Positions 1 to 8,709 of a DNA stretch of 64,000 nucleotides are shown piece after piece (the first letter of the stretch is position 1; every line of letters begins with the position of its first letter). Source of the stretch: Constantimarinum furrinae. Lineage in GTDB: Bacteria; Bacteroidota; Bacteroidia; Flavobacteriales; Flavobacteriaceae. The position numbers and the translations under genes were made by a program. The notes under the pieces were generated by a model that did not search any database, was not told the DNA's origin, and saw only the letters and a list, made by a program, of their open reading frames with translations. The stretch is from the NCBI RefSeq assembly GCF_014295415.1, contig NZ_CP052909.1:248001-312000 (forward strand), read 5' to 3'.

Positions 1-2
1 TA

Positions 3-1103
3 ACGCACCTGTTTACGCAACACAATAAACTGGGAGGTGAGCTGGGAGGCTACCTGCAGCTAACCTTTATGCCCCGACTTGAGGATTCCTTGCAAAAACG
101 ATCCTGGGAGATCACTCCTTACGTAAACGTTTTTAACAGAACTCCCGAAAGTGGTTTTTCTCAATTCCTGGACGGTCCGCGATATTCTACAGGCTATACC
201 ACCTTATTTAATACTCTTGGAATGATGATTGAAACCCATATGCTTAAACCCTACAAACAACGTGTGGAAGGAACCTATGCTTTATTAAAGGAATTTATAG
301 ATATAGCAGATGCAGAAGCGGAGGTGGTAAAACAATTACGTAAAGTAACTACCGAACAATATAAAACAGCTACATCTTACCCCATACGTTGGGAAATAGA
401 CAGTAGCCGAACAACCACCCTCGATTTTAAAGGCTATGAAGGGAACATGGTGACAAGCGAGCTTACCGGAGCGCAACGATTAAAATACGATAGAAACAAA
501 CCCTTCTCCAAAGAAGTGACCTATTACGATCACTTTAAACCGGTGGATTCTGTCACCATACCCGACTATTATATCATTCCGGCAGGTTATCACAACGTGG
601 TGAATTTACTTCGGGCAAATGGAATAAAATGCGATATGGTGAATACCGACACAACAGTTACTGCGCAGGTCTATTATATTGAGGATTTCAAGACCACCGG
701 AAATCCTTATGAGGGGCATTACCTTCATTACAGCACTCAAGTAACTCCCAAAATGGAGCAACTGGAAGTTAGGAAGGGTGACTATAAGGTATCAACAGAT
801 CAAAACGGAATACGATATATCTTAGAGACTCTGGAACCTGCTGCCCCCGATTCCTACTTTAACTGGAATTATTTTGATGCCATATTGCAACAAAAAGAAG
901 GCTTTTCTCCTTATGTCTGGGAAGATATGGCCATTGAATTTTTAGCGTCCGATCCCCAGCTCAGAGCCGAATTTGAAAACAAAAAAGCATCGGACCCTGC
1001 TTTTTCAGGAAATTGGTACGCACAATTGGATTGGATTCACAAAAAATCTCCCAATTACGAGAGATCACACCTTCGTTATCCTGTCGTTAGGGTGGGTGGT
1101 TAA
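3..1103 (+). CDS. M14 family zinc carboxypeptidase, C-terminal part (5' end outside window)
   Basis: The reading frame is open to the window edge, so the N-terminal part with the first zinc ligands is missing; the first ATG at 69 is internal. The visible start HNKLGGELGGY and the segment SGFSQFLDGPRYSTGY followed by GMMIETHMLKPY resemble the end of the M14 metallocarboxypeptidase fold as it occurs in Bacteroidota; the Glu of IETHML is the likely catalytic Glu. A roughly 200-residue tail of unknown role follows. M14 enzymes remove C-terminal residues from peptides and are usually exported in this phylum. Its last 39 bases overlap the end of the convergent NUDIX gene. Confidence 0.8.
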   Translation, partial: THLFTQHNKLGGELGGYLQLTFMPRLEDSLQKRSWEITPYVNVFNRTPESGFSQFLDGPRYSTGYTTLFNTLGMMIETHMLKPYKQRVEGTYALLKEFIDIADAEAEVVKQLRKVTTEQYKTATSYPIRWEIDSSRTTTLDFKGYEGNMVTSELTGAQRLKYDRNKPFSKEVTYYDHFKPVDSVTIPDYYIIPAGYHNVVNLLRANGIKCDMVNTDTTVTAQVYYIEDFKTTGNPYEGHYLHYSTQVTPKMEQLEVRKGDYKVSTDQNGIRYILETLEPAAPDSYFNWNYFDAILQQKEGFSPYVWEDMAIEFLASDPQLRAEFENKKASDPAFSGNWYAQLDWIHKKSPNYERSHLRYPVVRVGG

Positions 1104-1694
1104 ATATTCCTTCGGAAAGAGTAGTTTTATATTCTCGTAAGAATTCTGAAGGGCCTTCTGTGACTTTTCGAAATTCTTCCACTTTACTTTTTTAATTCCT
1201 TCACTGGGTTCGGGAATTAATGGCCCATTATAATTGGAATGCATTTCATACCAGTAGGTCACCTTTAATTTGTACTTATCGTTTCGCCTGAAAATATGAT
1301 AGGTGGTTTCCATATATTTCACGATCTCGAGATCCTTAACTCCGGTTTCTTCAATGACCTCACGCAGGGCAGCTTCTTCGTGCGTTTCTCCTTTTTCTAT
1401 TTTTCCCTTCGGAAGGTCCCATTTCTTATTTCGGTGGATGAATAGAATTTCTTTGTCATCATTAAAAACCATCCCTCCTGCAGCTTCAACTACGGGTAAT
1501 TTTTTCCGAAGGAAACGTTCCAGCTTTTCAGGATTCTTATGAAACAGATTTACATACGTAAGCTCATTATTATTGATCTTTCGGATTATTTTTTTTAGTC
1601 GGACTTCCTTTAACGGAATCGCGGTATACTGTTTGCCAATATTTTCCTCAGTTGAAAGAATTATTGGAATGTCATTGACAAAAACTTTATACAT
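1065..1694 (-). CDS. NUDIX hydrolase
   Basis: Predicted hydrolase of nucleoside-diphosphate-linked or related pyrophosphate substrates. A complete Nudix box is present (G-x5-E-x7-REVIEETGV), preceded by WDLPKGK. About 70 N-terminal residues precede the Nudix fold. The ATG at 1694 (MYKVFV) is chosen over an upstream start at 1817, which would lie deep inside pyrE. The start codon is 7 bases from that of the divergent pyrE gene, so the two share a promoter region, and its 3' end overlaps the M14 peptidase gene. The substrate cannot be read from sequence. Confidence 0.85.
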   Translation of the reverse strand: MYKVFVNDIPIILSTEENIGKQYTAIPLKEVRLKKIIRKINNNELTYVNLFHKNPEKLERFLRKKLPVVEAAGGMVFNDDKEILFIHRNKKWDLPKGKIEKGETHEEAALREVIEETGVKDLEIVKYMETTYHIFRRNDKYKLKVTYWYEMHSNYNGPLIPEPSEGIKKVKWKNFEKSQKALQNSYENIKLLFPKEYLTTHPNDRITKV

Positions 1695-1697
1695 TTG
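1690..1697 (+). promoter_or_regulatory. -7 promoter element of pyrE (TACATTTG)
   Basis: A perfect match to the Bacteroidota TAnnTTTG element, with TTG at 1664-1666 (spacer 23). Only four bases separate it from the pyrE ATG, so the transcript would be leaderless or nearly so. It overlaps the start codon of the divergent NUDIX gene. Confidence 0.6.
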
Positions 1698-1701
1698 CAA
1701 A

Positions 1702-2361
1702 ATGATTTTAGACAAACAAACAGCCCAAAAGACCGCTGAATTATTATTACAAATTAATGCAATTAAATTGCAACCGCAAAACCCTTTTACGTGGGCCTCA
1801 GGATGGCGTTCGCCCATCTATTGCGACAATAGGATAACCCTCTCATATCCAATGATTCGGAATTATTTAAGAGAGCAATTGGCCAAGCAATTAGAGGCCG
1901 TATACGGCAAACCAGATTGTATAGCGGGGGTTGCGACAGGAGCAATTGGCATTGGTGCTCTGGTAGCGGATTACCTCAATCTACCATTTTGTTATGTGCG
2001 TCCCGAGGCAAAAAAACACGGACGGCAGAATAAAATAGAGGGCTATGTTGTGGAAAATCAGAATGTGGTCGTTGTGGAAGATCTTATCAGTACGGGAAAG
2101 AGCAGCTTGATGGCTGTGGAAGCCCTTAAGGAGGCCAATCTTAATGTAAAAGGCATGGTTGCCATATTTTCTTATGGCTTCAGTGTTTCTGAAAAGAATT
2201 TTTTGGACGCCGATGTTACCCTGAATACGCTTAGTAACTACGAAAACCTTCTGGAGCAGGCCGAGAAATCGAGCTATATTAATGCTAAGGAAGCAAAATT
2301 ACTTTCCAAATGGCATAAAGATCCCGAGAACTGGGATCCTCAATTGGCAACTCAGAAGTAA
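1702..2361 (+). CDS. pyrE: orotate phosphoribosyltransferase
   Basis: Converts orotate plus PRPP to orotidine 5'-phosphate, the fifth step of de novo pyrimidine synthesis, in the cytosol. The PRPP-binding loop VVVVEDLISTGKSS is clear, and the N-terminal FTWASGWRSPIYCDNR segment is typical of PyrE. Length (219 residues) fits the family. The start MILDKQ at 1702 is preferred to an upstream in-frame ATG at 1573, which lies inside the divergent NUDIX gene. It is followed after 37 bases by an SRPBCC gene that may be co-transcribed. Confidence 0.95.
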   Translation: MILDKQTAQKTAELLLQINAIKLQPQNPFTWASGWRSPIYCDNRITLSYPMIRNYLREQLAKQLEAVYGKPDCIAGVATGAIGIGALVADYLNLPFCYVRPEAKKHGRQNKIEGYVVENQNVVVVEDLISTGKSSLMAVEALKEANLNVKGMVAIFSYGFSVSEKNFLDADVTLNTLSNYENLLEQAEKSSYINAKEAKLLSKWHKDPENWDPQLATQK

Positions 2362-2398
2362 GACTGAAAAAAAATAAATCGCGACGTTAAAATCTGTT

Positions 2399-2794
2399 AT
2401 GAAAATCAATTCTAAAAAAGTCACTGTTCAAAAATCTTCACAAGCGCTATGCGAGTATCTTAGTGATGTAAAGAATTTTGAAGCGTTGATGCCCGATAAT
2501 ATTTCCAAATTCGAACTCATTCGCGATGATGCCTTTGTCTTTGCGTTAAAAGGCATGCCCGAGATCGCTCTGGAGGTGAAGGAGGTGGAAGCACCCCACA
2601 AAGTGATGCTTGGCGCGCTGAGTGATAAAATTCCGTTTCAACTCACCGCTAATATTGAAACCATAAATGCTAATACATCACAGGTAGAACTCGTCTTTGA
2701 GGGAGATTTTAACCCGATGATGGCCATGATGATCAAATCGCCCATCACCAAGTTCTTAGAAACTTTGGCGGGTAATCTCGAGCAGATTCAGTAG
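2399..2794 (+). CDS. SRPBCC (START-like) family protein
   Basis: A 131-residue protein with the outline of the SRPBCC/polyketide-cyclase hydrophobic-pocket fold: N-terminal strand (KKVTVQKSSQ), helix, LMPDN, alternating strands and a long C-terminal helix (FLETLAGNLEQIQ). No catalytic residues are evident and the ligand is unknown. It follows pyrE on the same strand, and its 3' end overlaps the convergent birA gene by 7 bases. Family assignment is from overall pattern, not from a diagnostic motif. Confidence 0.7.
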   Translation: MKINSKKVTVQKSSQALCEYLSDVKNFEALMPDNISKFELIRDDAFVFALKGMPEIALEVKEVEAPHKVMLGALSDKIPFQLTANIETINANTSQVELVFEGDFNPMMAMMIKSPITKFLETLAGNLEQIQ

Positions 2795-3519
2795 TGTAAC
2801 TTTATTTCTTTAAAGGTGAAATGCTGTATGGATTCGTGTTCGGTTTCCACCAGCAACTCTCCCTGGTCAGTTACACCCCGAATACTACCATTGAATTTTT
2901 TCCCAGTTTCCGTTTCAAATACTGAAATATAGTGTTTTCGAAATAAGCTGTGTTCGTAATGCTGTTTTAATTCTGAATTCCCTGAAGGCTTTATCAAACT
3001 TAACTGATGGAGTACCTCCTGTGCGACTATCTCCAAAACCCTATTTATTTCGTAACGCCTACCTGTATTCAGATACATGGAGGTAGCCTGTGGAAGCGCT
3101 TTAAATTCTTCTTCATTAACATTGAGTCCGATTCCTATGATCGAAGATTGTATATTTCGGCCCGAAAGACTGTTTTCTATTAAAATACCGGCAACTTTTT
3201 TACCGTCTGCCATTATGTCGTTTGGCCATTTAATTTCAACTGAAGATATTTGTAGTTCATCCAGTGCAATTTTCATTCCTATGGAAACGGCAAAAGTGAG
3301 GGCACTCTTCTGTGAAACAGGGAACCCGTCAAACCTCTTTAAGACGCTGAATGTAAGGCTCTCACCTGCTTTAGACACCCATGAATTTTGTCGTTGCCCC
3401 CTACCCTTAGTCTGGTCATGAGCAACCAGTATCGTACCGTCTTCAAGGTCCTTTTCTCTGGAAAGCACTTTCAAGTAGTCATTGGTGGATTCGGTGGCAC
3501 TAATTTTGATTATTTTCAA
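2788..3519 (-). CDS. birA: biotin--[acetyl-CoA-carboxylase] ligase
   Basis: Attaches biotin to the carboxyl carrier protein of biotin-dependent carboxylases through biotinyl-5'-AMP. Motifs: ESTNDYL near the N-terminus, the biotin/ATP loop GRGQRQNSW, then IKWPNDI and VAGILIE, and a short C-terminal SH3-like domain (GVTDQGELLVE). There is no N-terminal helix-turn-helix, so this is the monofunctional (group I) type without repressor activity. It is divergent from rsfS, with 85 bases between them. Confidence 0.93.
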   Translation of the reverse strand: MKIIKISATESTNDYLKVLSREKDLEDGTILVAHDQTKGRGQRQNSWVSKAGESLTFSVLKRFDGFPVSQKSALTFAVSIGMKIALDELQISSVEIKWPNDIMADGKKVAGILIENSLSGRNIQSSIIGIGLNVNEEEFKALPQATSMYLNTGRRYEINRVLEIVAQEVLHQLSLIKPSGNSELKQHYEHSLFRKHYISVFETETGKKFNGSIRGVTDQGELLVETEHESIQHFTFKEIKLHY

Positions 3520-3578
3520 TGGAACTAAGAATCTGTTAATGTTACGCCTTTATGGTGTTTCAAGAAACAAAAAAGTAA

Positions 3579-3586
3579 TAACTTTG
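3579..3586 (+). promoter_or_regulatory. -7 promoter element ahead of the rsfS-ftsH operon (TAACTTTG)
   Basis: Perfect TAnnTTTG match 18 bases before the rsfS start codon. No clear TTG -33 element at the usual spacing. Confidence 0.55.
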
Positions 3587-3604
3587 CGCAAATAAAATAT
3601 TTTA

Positions 3605-3976
3605 ATGTCGAAAAAAGAAGCGGAAACAGATCAACTTGTAACTCAGATTATAGCAGGAATAGAAGAAGTAAAAGGTCAGAATATTGAAATACTTGATCTT
3701 CGAGATATAGAAAATACCGTATGTGACTATTTTATTATATGTGATGGTACCTCAAACACACAGGTAAATGCCATAGTGAATTCAGTTCAGAAATTAGTCA
3801 GTAAATCCCTTAAAGAAAAGCCCTGGCATATAGAAGGCAGTGATAATGCCGAATGGGTCCTCATGGATTATGTTCATGTGGTAGTGCATGTCTTTCAGAA
3901 GCAGATTCGTGAATTTTATGATATAGAAGGACTCTGGGGCGATGCCAAAAGTGTAAAAATAGAAACAACGTATTAA
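3605..3976 (+). CDS. rsfS: ribosome silencing factor RsfS
   Basis: RsfS binds ribosomal protein uL14 and blocks joining of the 50S and 30S subunits when nutrients are short. The 123-residue protein shows the family signatures: IEILDLRDIENTVCDYFIIC near the start, then PWHIEG, the segment EWVLMDYVHVVVHVF, and FYDIEGLWGDA at the end. It is the first gene of an operon; ftsH follows after 15 bases, an order known in flavobacteria. A start at 3605 gives the standard length. Confidence 0.95.
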   Translation: MSKKEAETDQLVTQIIAGIEEVKGQNIEILDLRDIENTVCDYFIICDGTSNTQVNAIVNSVQKLVSKSLKEKPWHIEGSDNAEWVLMDYVHVVVHVFQKQIREFYDIEGLWGDAKSVKIETTY

Positions 3977-3991
3977 AAACAATAAGCCCTA

Positions 3992-5941
3992 ATGGCCGAC
4001 GATAATAAAAATAAAAAACCCGAAACGAAGAAACCTAAGTTCAACTCCTATTGGATCTACGGTGCTATCATCCTTATTTTTTTAGGAATTCAGATCTTTG
4101 GTGGGAACAGTTGGACTCAACCTTCAAAAACGACACAAACCGATTTTCAGGAATACCTTAGAGCGGGTGATGTGGAAAAAGTGGAGATCGTTAATAAAAA
4201 GGTCGCCAAGGTATTCCTCACACCCGAGGCAAAAACCAAAGAGATTCATTCCCGAAACAAGGGCAAATCACTTTTTGCACCAGGTGCAAATGACCCAACG
4301 TATGAGTTTGAATTTGGAGATCTTCAGAATTTTGAGAATAGTATAAGGCAGATAAAAGAGGAGAATAACCTTAAAACCAATATTGTTTGGAATACCGACA
4401 GCAATATGTGGGGTGAATTGCTGCTTACATTACTCCCCTTTATAGTCATTATCGGGATCTGGATCTTTATCATGCGAAGAATGTCGTCCGGAGCGGGTGG
4501 TGGTGCCGGAGGTCAGATCTTTAACATCGGTAAGTCTAAAGCCAAGCTTTTTGATGAAAAAACCGATGTAAAAACCTCATTTAAGGATGTTGCCGGACTT
4601 GAAGGTGCAAAAGAAGAGGTACAGGAGATCGTGGACTTTCTTAAAAACCCAACAAAATATACTTCTTTGGGGGGTAAAATACCAAAAGGAGCACTTCTTG
4701 TAGGATCACCGGGAACCGGAAAAACGTTGCTTGCCAAAGCAGTAGCGGGCGAAGCCAAGGTGCCGTTCTTTTCACTATCCGGATCAGATTTTGTGGAAAT
4801 GTTTGTTGGTGTAGGAGCTTCTCGTGTACGTGATCTCTTTAAACAAGCGAAAGAAAAATCACCCTCCATCATCTTTATTGATGAAATTGACGCAATTGGT
4901 CGCGCCAGAGGAAAAAATAACTTCTCGGGTTCTAACGATGAGCGTGAAAACACCCTCAACCAGTTGCTTACCGAAATGGACGGATTTGGCACCAATACGA
5001 ACGTGATCGTACTTGCCGCCACTAACCGTGCCGACGTACTGGACAAAGCCTTAATGCGTGCCGGACGTTTCGACAGACAGATCTATGTGGATCTTCCCGA
5101 TGTTCGTGAGCGTAAGGAAATTTTTGAGGTACATTTAAGACCCATTAAACAGGATAACAGCCTCGATCTTGATTTTCTGGCGAAGCAAACTCCCGGATTT
5201 TCGGGGGCAGATATAGCCAACGTTTGTAATGAGGCGGCCTTAATTGCAGCCCGTAAAGAGAAAAAGGCAGTGGGTAAACAGGATTTCCTCGATGCAGTAG
5301 ATCGTATCGTTGGCGGATTGGAAAAGAAGAACAAGATCATTACGCCGGACGAGAAAAAGGCCATTGCTTTTCATGAAGCCGGTCATGCAACGGTAAGCTG
5401 GATGTTAGAACATGCCGCTCCGTTGGTTAAGGTTACCATAGTGCCTCGTGGACAGTCATTGGGAGCTGCCTGGTACCTTCCTGAGGAACGTCTCATTGTG
5501 AGACCGGAACAGATGCTGGACGAAATGTGTGCCGCACTAGGAGGAAGAGCTGCAGAAAAAGTGATCTTTAATAAGATCTCTACCGGAGCTTTAAGCGATC
5601 TTGAAAAGGTAACCAAACAAGCTCGAGCCATGGTAACCATCTATGGCTTGAACGAAAAAATTGGTAACCTTACCTATTACGATTCTTCCGGACAGAACGA
5701 ATATGGATTTACCAAGCCCTATAGTGAAAAAACCGCAGAAATGATCGATAAGGAAATTTCGAACCTTATTGAATTCCAATACCAAAGAGCTATATCACTT
5801 TTGGAGGAAAATAAGGATAAGCTTACATTATTGGCCAATGAGTTGCTCGATAAGGAAGTGATCTTCAAGGAAAGTCTTGAAAGAATTTTTGGAGATCGTC
5901 CTTTTAAGAAAAACGAAGAGGAAACAGCCCCCACAACCTAA
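3992..5941 (+). CDS. ftsH: ATP-dependent zinc metalloprotease FtsH
   Basis: Membrane-bound AAA+ protease that degrades misfolded or regulated membrane and cytosolic proteins. Order of parts: short cytosolic N-terminus, TM1 (about 20-37), periplasmic domain, TM2 (about 142-162), Gly-rich linker, AAA domain with Walker A GSPGTGKT (238-245), Walker B IIFIDEID, the second-region-of-homology segment ending AGRFDRQ, and an M41 zinc protease domain with HEAGH (461-465). At 649 residues it is of normal length. It sits second in the operon between rsfS and a LUD protein. In E. coli FtsH controls lipid A synthesis; the phospholipid genes downstream fit a membrane theme, but any link here is inference. 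Confidence 0.97.
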   Translation: MADDNKNKKPETKKPKFNSYWIYGAIILIFLGIQIFGGNSWTQPSKTTQTDFQEYLRAGDVEKVEIVNKKVAKVFLTPEAKTKEIHSRNKGKSLFAPGANDPTYEFEFGDLQNFENSIRQIKEENNLKTNIVWNTDSNMWGELLLTLLPFIVIIGIWIFIMRRMSSGAGGGAGGQIFNIGKSKAKLFDEKTDVKTSFKDVAGLEGAKEEVQEIVDFLKNPTKYTSLGGKIPKGALLVGSPGTGKTLLAKAVAGEAKVPFFSLSGSDFVEMFVGVGASRVRDLFKQAKEKSPSIIFIDEIDAIGRARGKNNFSGSNDERENTLNQLLTEMDGFGTNTNVIVLAATNRADVLDKALMRAGRFDRQIYVDLPDVRERKEIFEVHLRPIKQDNSLDLDFLAKQTPGFSGADIANVCNEAALIAARKEKKAVGKQDFLDAVDRIVGGLEKKNKIITPDEKKAIAFHEAGHATVSWMLEHAAPLVKVTIVPRGQSLGAAWYLPEERLIVRPEQMLDEMCAALGGRAAEKVIFNKISTGALSDLEKVTKQARAMVTIYGLNEKIGNLTYYDSSGQNEYGFTKPYSEKTAEMIDKEISNLIEFQYQRAISLLEENKDKLTLLANELLDKEVIFKESLERIFGDRPFKKNEEETAPTT

Positions 5942-6053
5942 TCTAAATTTTGGGAGATTAAACCTAAACTTTAGATTTTCAGTAACTATACTTCAATATA
6001 GATTTTATATATTTGAAGATTAACCTATTTTAAACTCCTCAATAAATGAGTAT

Positions 6054-6656
6054 ATGAGTCTATTTAAAAGACTTTTAAACCCAAACTACAAGTCAGATGA
6101 AAAAGCCAAAAAATCTGACCGCGGAAAATATTACCCCGAAGAAAAGCTTCCGATAGACGAGAAGTTTACTTACAATTTTAACAAGAACGGCGGTAAGTTT
6201 CTGTATTGTGAGAATGTAGAGGAAGTACTGGAAGCATTCGACAACATCCTTTTGGAGAACGATTGGTATGAAAGAGATGTATTCTGTATCAACGATCAGC
6301 TTGCGTCGCGATTTGATGGTTTCAATTTAAGCTTTTCTAAAAAACAGAGTGCTGCCTTCTTTTTGTCTACCTGTGAATCCCTAGTTGCAAACAACGGTTC
6401 TATTTTGTTGTGTTCCAATCAGATCAAAGAGAAAAAATTAAGCGAACTCCCTTTTAATTTTGTAATTTTTGCTACTACCAGTCAGTTGGTGGATACCATA
6501 AGTGAAGGGCTTCGCATTATAAAGAACCAAAGTGGAAACCACATTCCCACTAATATTACTACCATACAGGACTTCGAAACCAATAAAGAAAAGGACTTTA
6601 TGACTTATGGAAGTAGCACAAAAAACCTATATTTGCTGCTACTGGAAGACCTATAA
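6054..6656 (+). CDS. LUD domain protein (LutC/YkgG-like)
   Basis: A 200-residue protein resembling the LUD fold of LutC, a component of iron-sulfur L-lactate oxidation systems. No lutA or lutB neighbours exist here; it stands instead between ftsH and cdsA, an arrangement known in flavobacteria, so a role in lactate use is not supported by context. The C-terminal half contains FATTSQLVDTISEGLRII. The upstream ATG at 6046 is out of frame with a stop after two codons, so 6054 is taken as the start. cdsA begins three bases after the stop. Confidence 0.72.
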   Translation: MSLFKRLLNPNYKSDEKAKKSDRGKYYPEEKLPIDEKFTYNFNKNGGKFLYCENVEEVLEAFDNILLENDWYERDVFCINDQLASRFDGFNLSFSKKQSAAFFLSTCESLVANNGSILLCSNQIKEKKLSELPFNFVIFATTSQLVDTISEGLRIIKNQSGNHIPTNITTIQDFETNKEKDFMTYGSSTKNLYLLLLEDL

Positions 6657-6659
6657 TTT

Positions 6660-7463
6660 ATGAAGGAACTTATCGTGCGTTCAATATCAGGTGCCTTGTA
6701 CATCTCGATAGTTGTATTCTCAATGTTCGCTGCGCACGAATGGTTTTTACTCCTCTTCTATATTCTCGCGGTTGTGACACTCAATGAATTTTTAAGGCTA
6801 GTTCACCTAAAAAGTATAGCAGCCTATATCCTCCTAACAGTCTTCCTGTATTTTTTAAGCTACCGAATATTCGATTATAATGCGGTTTATTTACTGCTTA
6901 TCCTTTGTGGCTTTGTCAATTTGTTCTTATTAAAGGATCTGCTGGTCGTTAACAAGATCCCCATGTTCGAGAAGAAAAAATACGTCACCATTATTTTTTA
7001 TATCATTAGCGGATTTGTCTTTCTCACACTCATCCCTATACGAGAAGAGGAATTTGTACCCTGGCTTATAATTGGTGTTTTTGTACTGGTTTGGGCCAAT
7101 GATAGTTTTGCGTATCTCATTGGGAAGAATTTCGGAAAAACCAAACTTCTGGAGCGTATATCACCAAAAAAGACCGTTGAGGGCTTTATGGGAGGAATCC
7201 TTGGGTCACTTTGTGCCGGATTTATTATCTTTAATATAACAGATTTGTTTAATCTCCAGATCTGGACAGGTATGGCCTTGATCGTTTCATTCTTTGGAAC
7301 TGCAGGAGATCTTATTCAATCAAAATTTAAACGTCAGGCAGGAGTAAAAGACAGCGGAGTGCTCATGCCGGGTCATGGCGGACTCTATGACCGTCTGGAC
7401 AGTATCATTTATAGTAGTCCGTTTATATATGCATTTTTAGAGATTGTAGAACATGTTTCATAA
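6660..7463 (+). CDS. cdsA: phosphatidate cytidylyltransferase
   Basis: Makes CDP-diacylglycerol from phosphatidate and CTP, the branch-point step for phosphatidylserine, phosphatidylethanolamine and phosphatidylglycerol. It is a polytopic membrane protein (about seven to eight hydrophobic segments) with the family motifs WANDSFAYLIGKNFGKTK, SPKKTVEG and the C-terminal signature KDSGVLMPGHGGLYDRLDS. The last 11 bases overlap psd, so the two are very probably translationally coupled. Length 267 is typical. Confidence 0.95.
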   Translation: MKELIVRSISGALYISIVVFSMFAAHEWFLLLFYILAVVTLNEFLRLVHLKSIAAYILLTVFLYFLSYRIFDYNAVYLLLILCGFVNLFLLKDLLVVNKIPMFEKKKYVTIIFYIISGFVFLTLIPIREEEFVPWLIIGVFVLVWANDSFAYLIGKNFGKTKLLERISPKKTVEGFMGGILGSLCAGFIIFNITDLFNLQIWTGMALIVSFFGTAGDLIQSKFKRQAGVKDSGVLMPGHGGLYDRLDSIIYSSPFIYAFLEIVEHVS

Positions 7464-8103
7464 AGAAGGATTTAAAATAATTTTCGTGGCATTCGCCCTG
7501 TGTGTAGGGTTGAGCATACTTACAGATTATCTTGTAGAAGACCGTTGGATAAAAGGCGGGATCATCATTTCACTTATGATCTTTCTGGTAATGATCCTTC
7601 AGTTTTTCAGAAACCCGAAAAGAAACTATGTGATCAATGAAGACCAGATCCTCTCTCCTGTAGACGGGAAAGTAGTAGTGATTGAAGAAGTTTTCGAAAA
7701 AGAATATTTCAACGAAAAGAGGTTGCAGGTTTCAGTGTTTATGTCACCTATAAACGTGCATGTTACAAGATATCCTGCCGGAGGAAAGGTAGTTTACAGC
7801 AAGTATCATCCGGGAAAATATCTTGTGGCCTGGCACCCAAAGTCTTCCGAAGAAAACGAACGCACCACCGTTGTGGTAAAAACAAAGACTTTTGGAGATA
7901 TACTCCATAGACAAATTGCCGGAGCCCTGGCAAAGCGTATCGTAAATTATGCCGAGGAAGGACAGGAAGTGGCACAGGCAGCTGAAAGCGGCTTTATTAA
8001 ATTTGGGTCCAGAGTAGATGTTTTTCTACCACTGAATGCAACAATTAACGTGACACTAAATCAGAAAGTCAAGGGAGGAGTTTCCGTTATTGCCAGCCTA
8101 TGA
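7453..8103 (+). CDS. psd: phosphatidylserine decarboxylase proenzyme
   Basis: Decarboxylates phosphatidylserine to phosphatidylethanolamine. Two N-terminal membrane segments precede the catalytic domain with SPVDGKVV, SVFMSPINVHVTRYP and the self-cleavage site FGS (Gly185-Ser186), where the pyruvoyl group forms on the new alpha chain. At 216 residues it belongs to the short PSD class. It overlaps cdsA by 11 bases and shares ATGA with the next gene, so cdsA-psd-ACBP are tightly coupled. Confidence 0.94.
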   Translation: MFHKEGFKIIFVAFALCVGLSILTDYLVEDRWIKGGIIISLMIFLVMILQFFRNPKRNYVINEDQILSPVDGKVVVIEEVFEKEYFNEKRLQVSVFMSPINVHVTRYPAGGKVVYSKYHPGKYLVAWHPKSSEENERTTVVVKTKTFGDILHRQIAGALAKRIVNYAEEGQEVAQAAESGFIKFGSRVDVFLPLNATINVTLNQKVKGGVSVIASL

Positions 8104-8366
8104 CCTCGGAAGAACTAGATATTGCCTTTAGAGCTGCTGTAAAGAGTATCAACGAGCACACAGAGCCCTTTCCTGCCGATATACTGCTTCGCCTATATGG
8201 ATATTACAAACGCGCCACCAACGACCAGGATCAACCCAGTAGTAGCAATCCTTTAATTTCGGCATTTAAAACCAACGCATTGTTTCAAACCCGAAACCTA
8301 ACGAGTGACGAGGCTAAAGAATTGTATATAGAGGCGGTGAATCACTACTTTCTGTACCGCAAGTGA
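8100..8366 (+). CDS. acyl-CoA-binding protein (ACBP)
   Basis: An 88-residue four-helix protein matching the ACBP family: LRLYGYYKRATND matches the acyl-CoA pocket signature (usual form LYxLYKQAT), and the C-terminal helix EAKELYIEAVNHYF is in place. ACBPs bind long-chain acyl-CoA esters in the cytosol. They are common in eukaryotes and patchy in bacteria. Its start codon overlaps the psd stop (ATGA), tying it to phospholipid synthesis. It ends one base before the convergent small gene. Confidence 0.82.
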   Translation: MTSEELDIAFRAAVKSINEHTEPFPADILLRLYGYYKRATNDQDQPSSSNPLISAFKTNALFQTRNLTSDEAKELYIEAVNHYFLYRK

Positions 8367-8367
8367 T

Positions 8368-8610
8368 CTATTCTTGTTGTGCCTTATTGAATTTGATCTC
8401 ATAGGCATCAATAACTTCTCTAATGATCTCAACATTTTCGGAAGCGCGCTGATGTGCCGTTTCCATACCTTTTTCAAGCTCCTTATCAGGATGCTGAAAG
8501 AGATCGGTAATTACATGATTGATCTTGTCGATGATACTCTCCTGACTGTTCTTTATATCTTCCAGCTTATTGAGCATCCCCTGCATTTGGTCATATTTAG
8601 CTTGTTCCAT
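8368..8610 (-). CDS. small helical protein of unknown function
   Basis: An 80-residue, fully hydrophilic protein without Cys, signal peptide or membrane segment. The sequence is predicted helical, with heptad-like spacing (MLNKLEDIKN, IIDKINHVITDLF, VEIIREVIDAYEIKF). I do not recognise a family. It is convergent with the ACBP gene (one-base gap) and lies about 100 bases downstream of the valS stop, on the same strand, so it could be read from valS or from its own promoter. Confidence 0.6.
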   Translation of the reverse strand: MEQAKYDQMQGMLNKLEDIKNSQESIIDKINHVITDLFQHPDKELEKGMETAHQRASENVEIIREVIDAYEIKFNKAQQE

Positions 8611-8709
8611 AAGGTGTTTTTTATGAAAATACAGAGAGATGGGCCTTACTAAAGAATAATTAACGGTTTTTTAAATAAAATTAAGAGGATTTAACGCAAA
8701 AGTCTGTTT

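Noticed and set aside
1573-1701. N-terminal extension of pyrE by 43 codons
   Set aside because: It would be encoded on the complementary strand of the NUDIX coding region and is unlike PyrE; the -7 box at 1690 places transcription start after it.
4513-5046. 177-codon open frame antisense to ftsH
   Set aside because: It lies wholly opposite the conserved AAA domain, its product is Ser-rich low-complexity sequence without any motif, and it has no promoter. It is a by-product of ftsH codon use.
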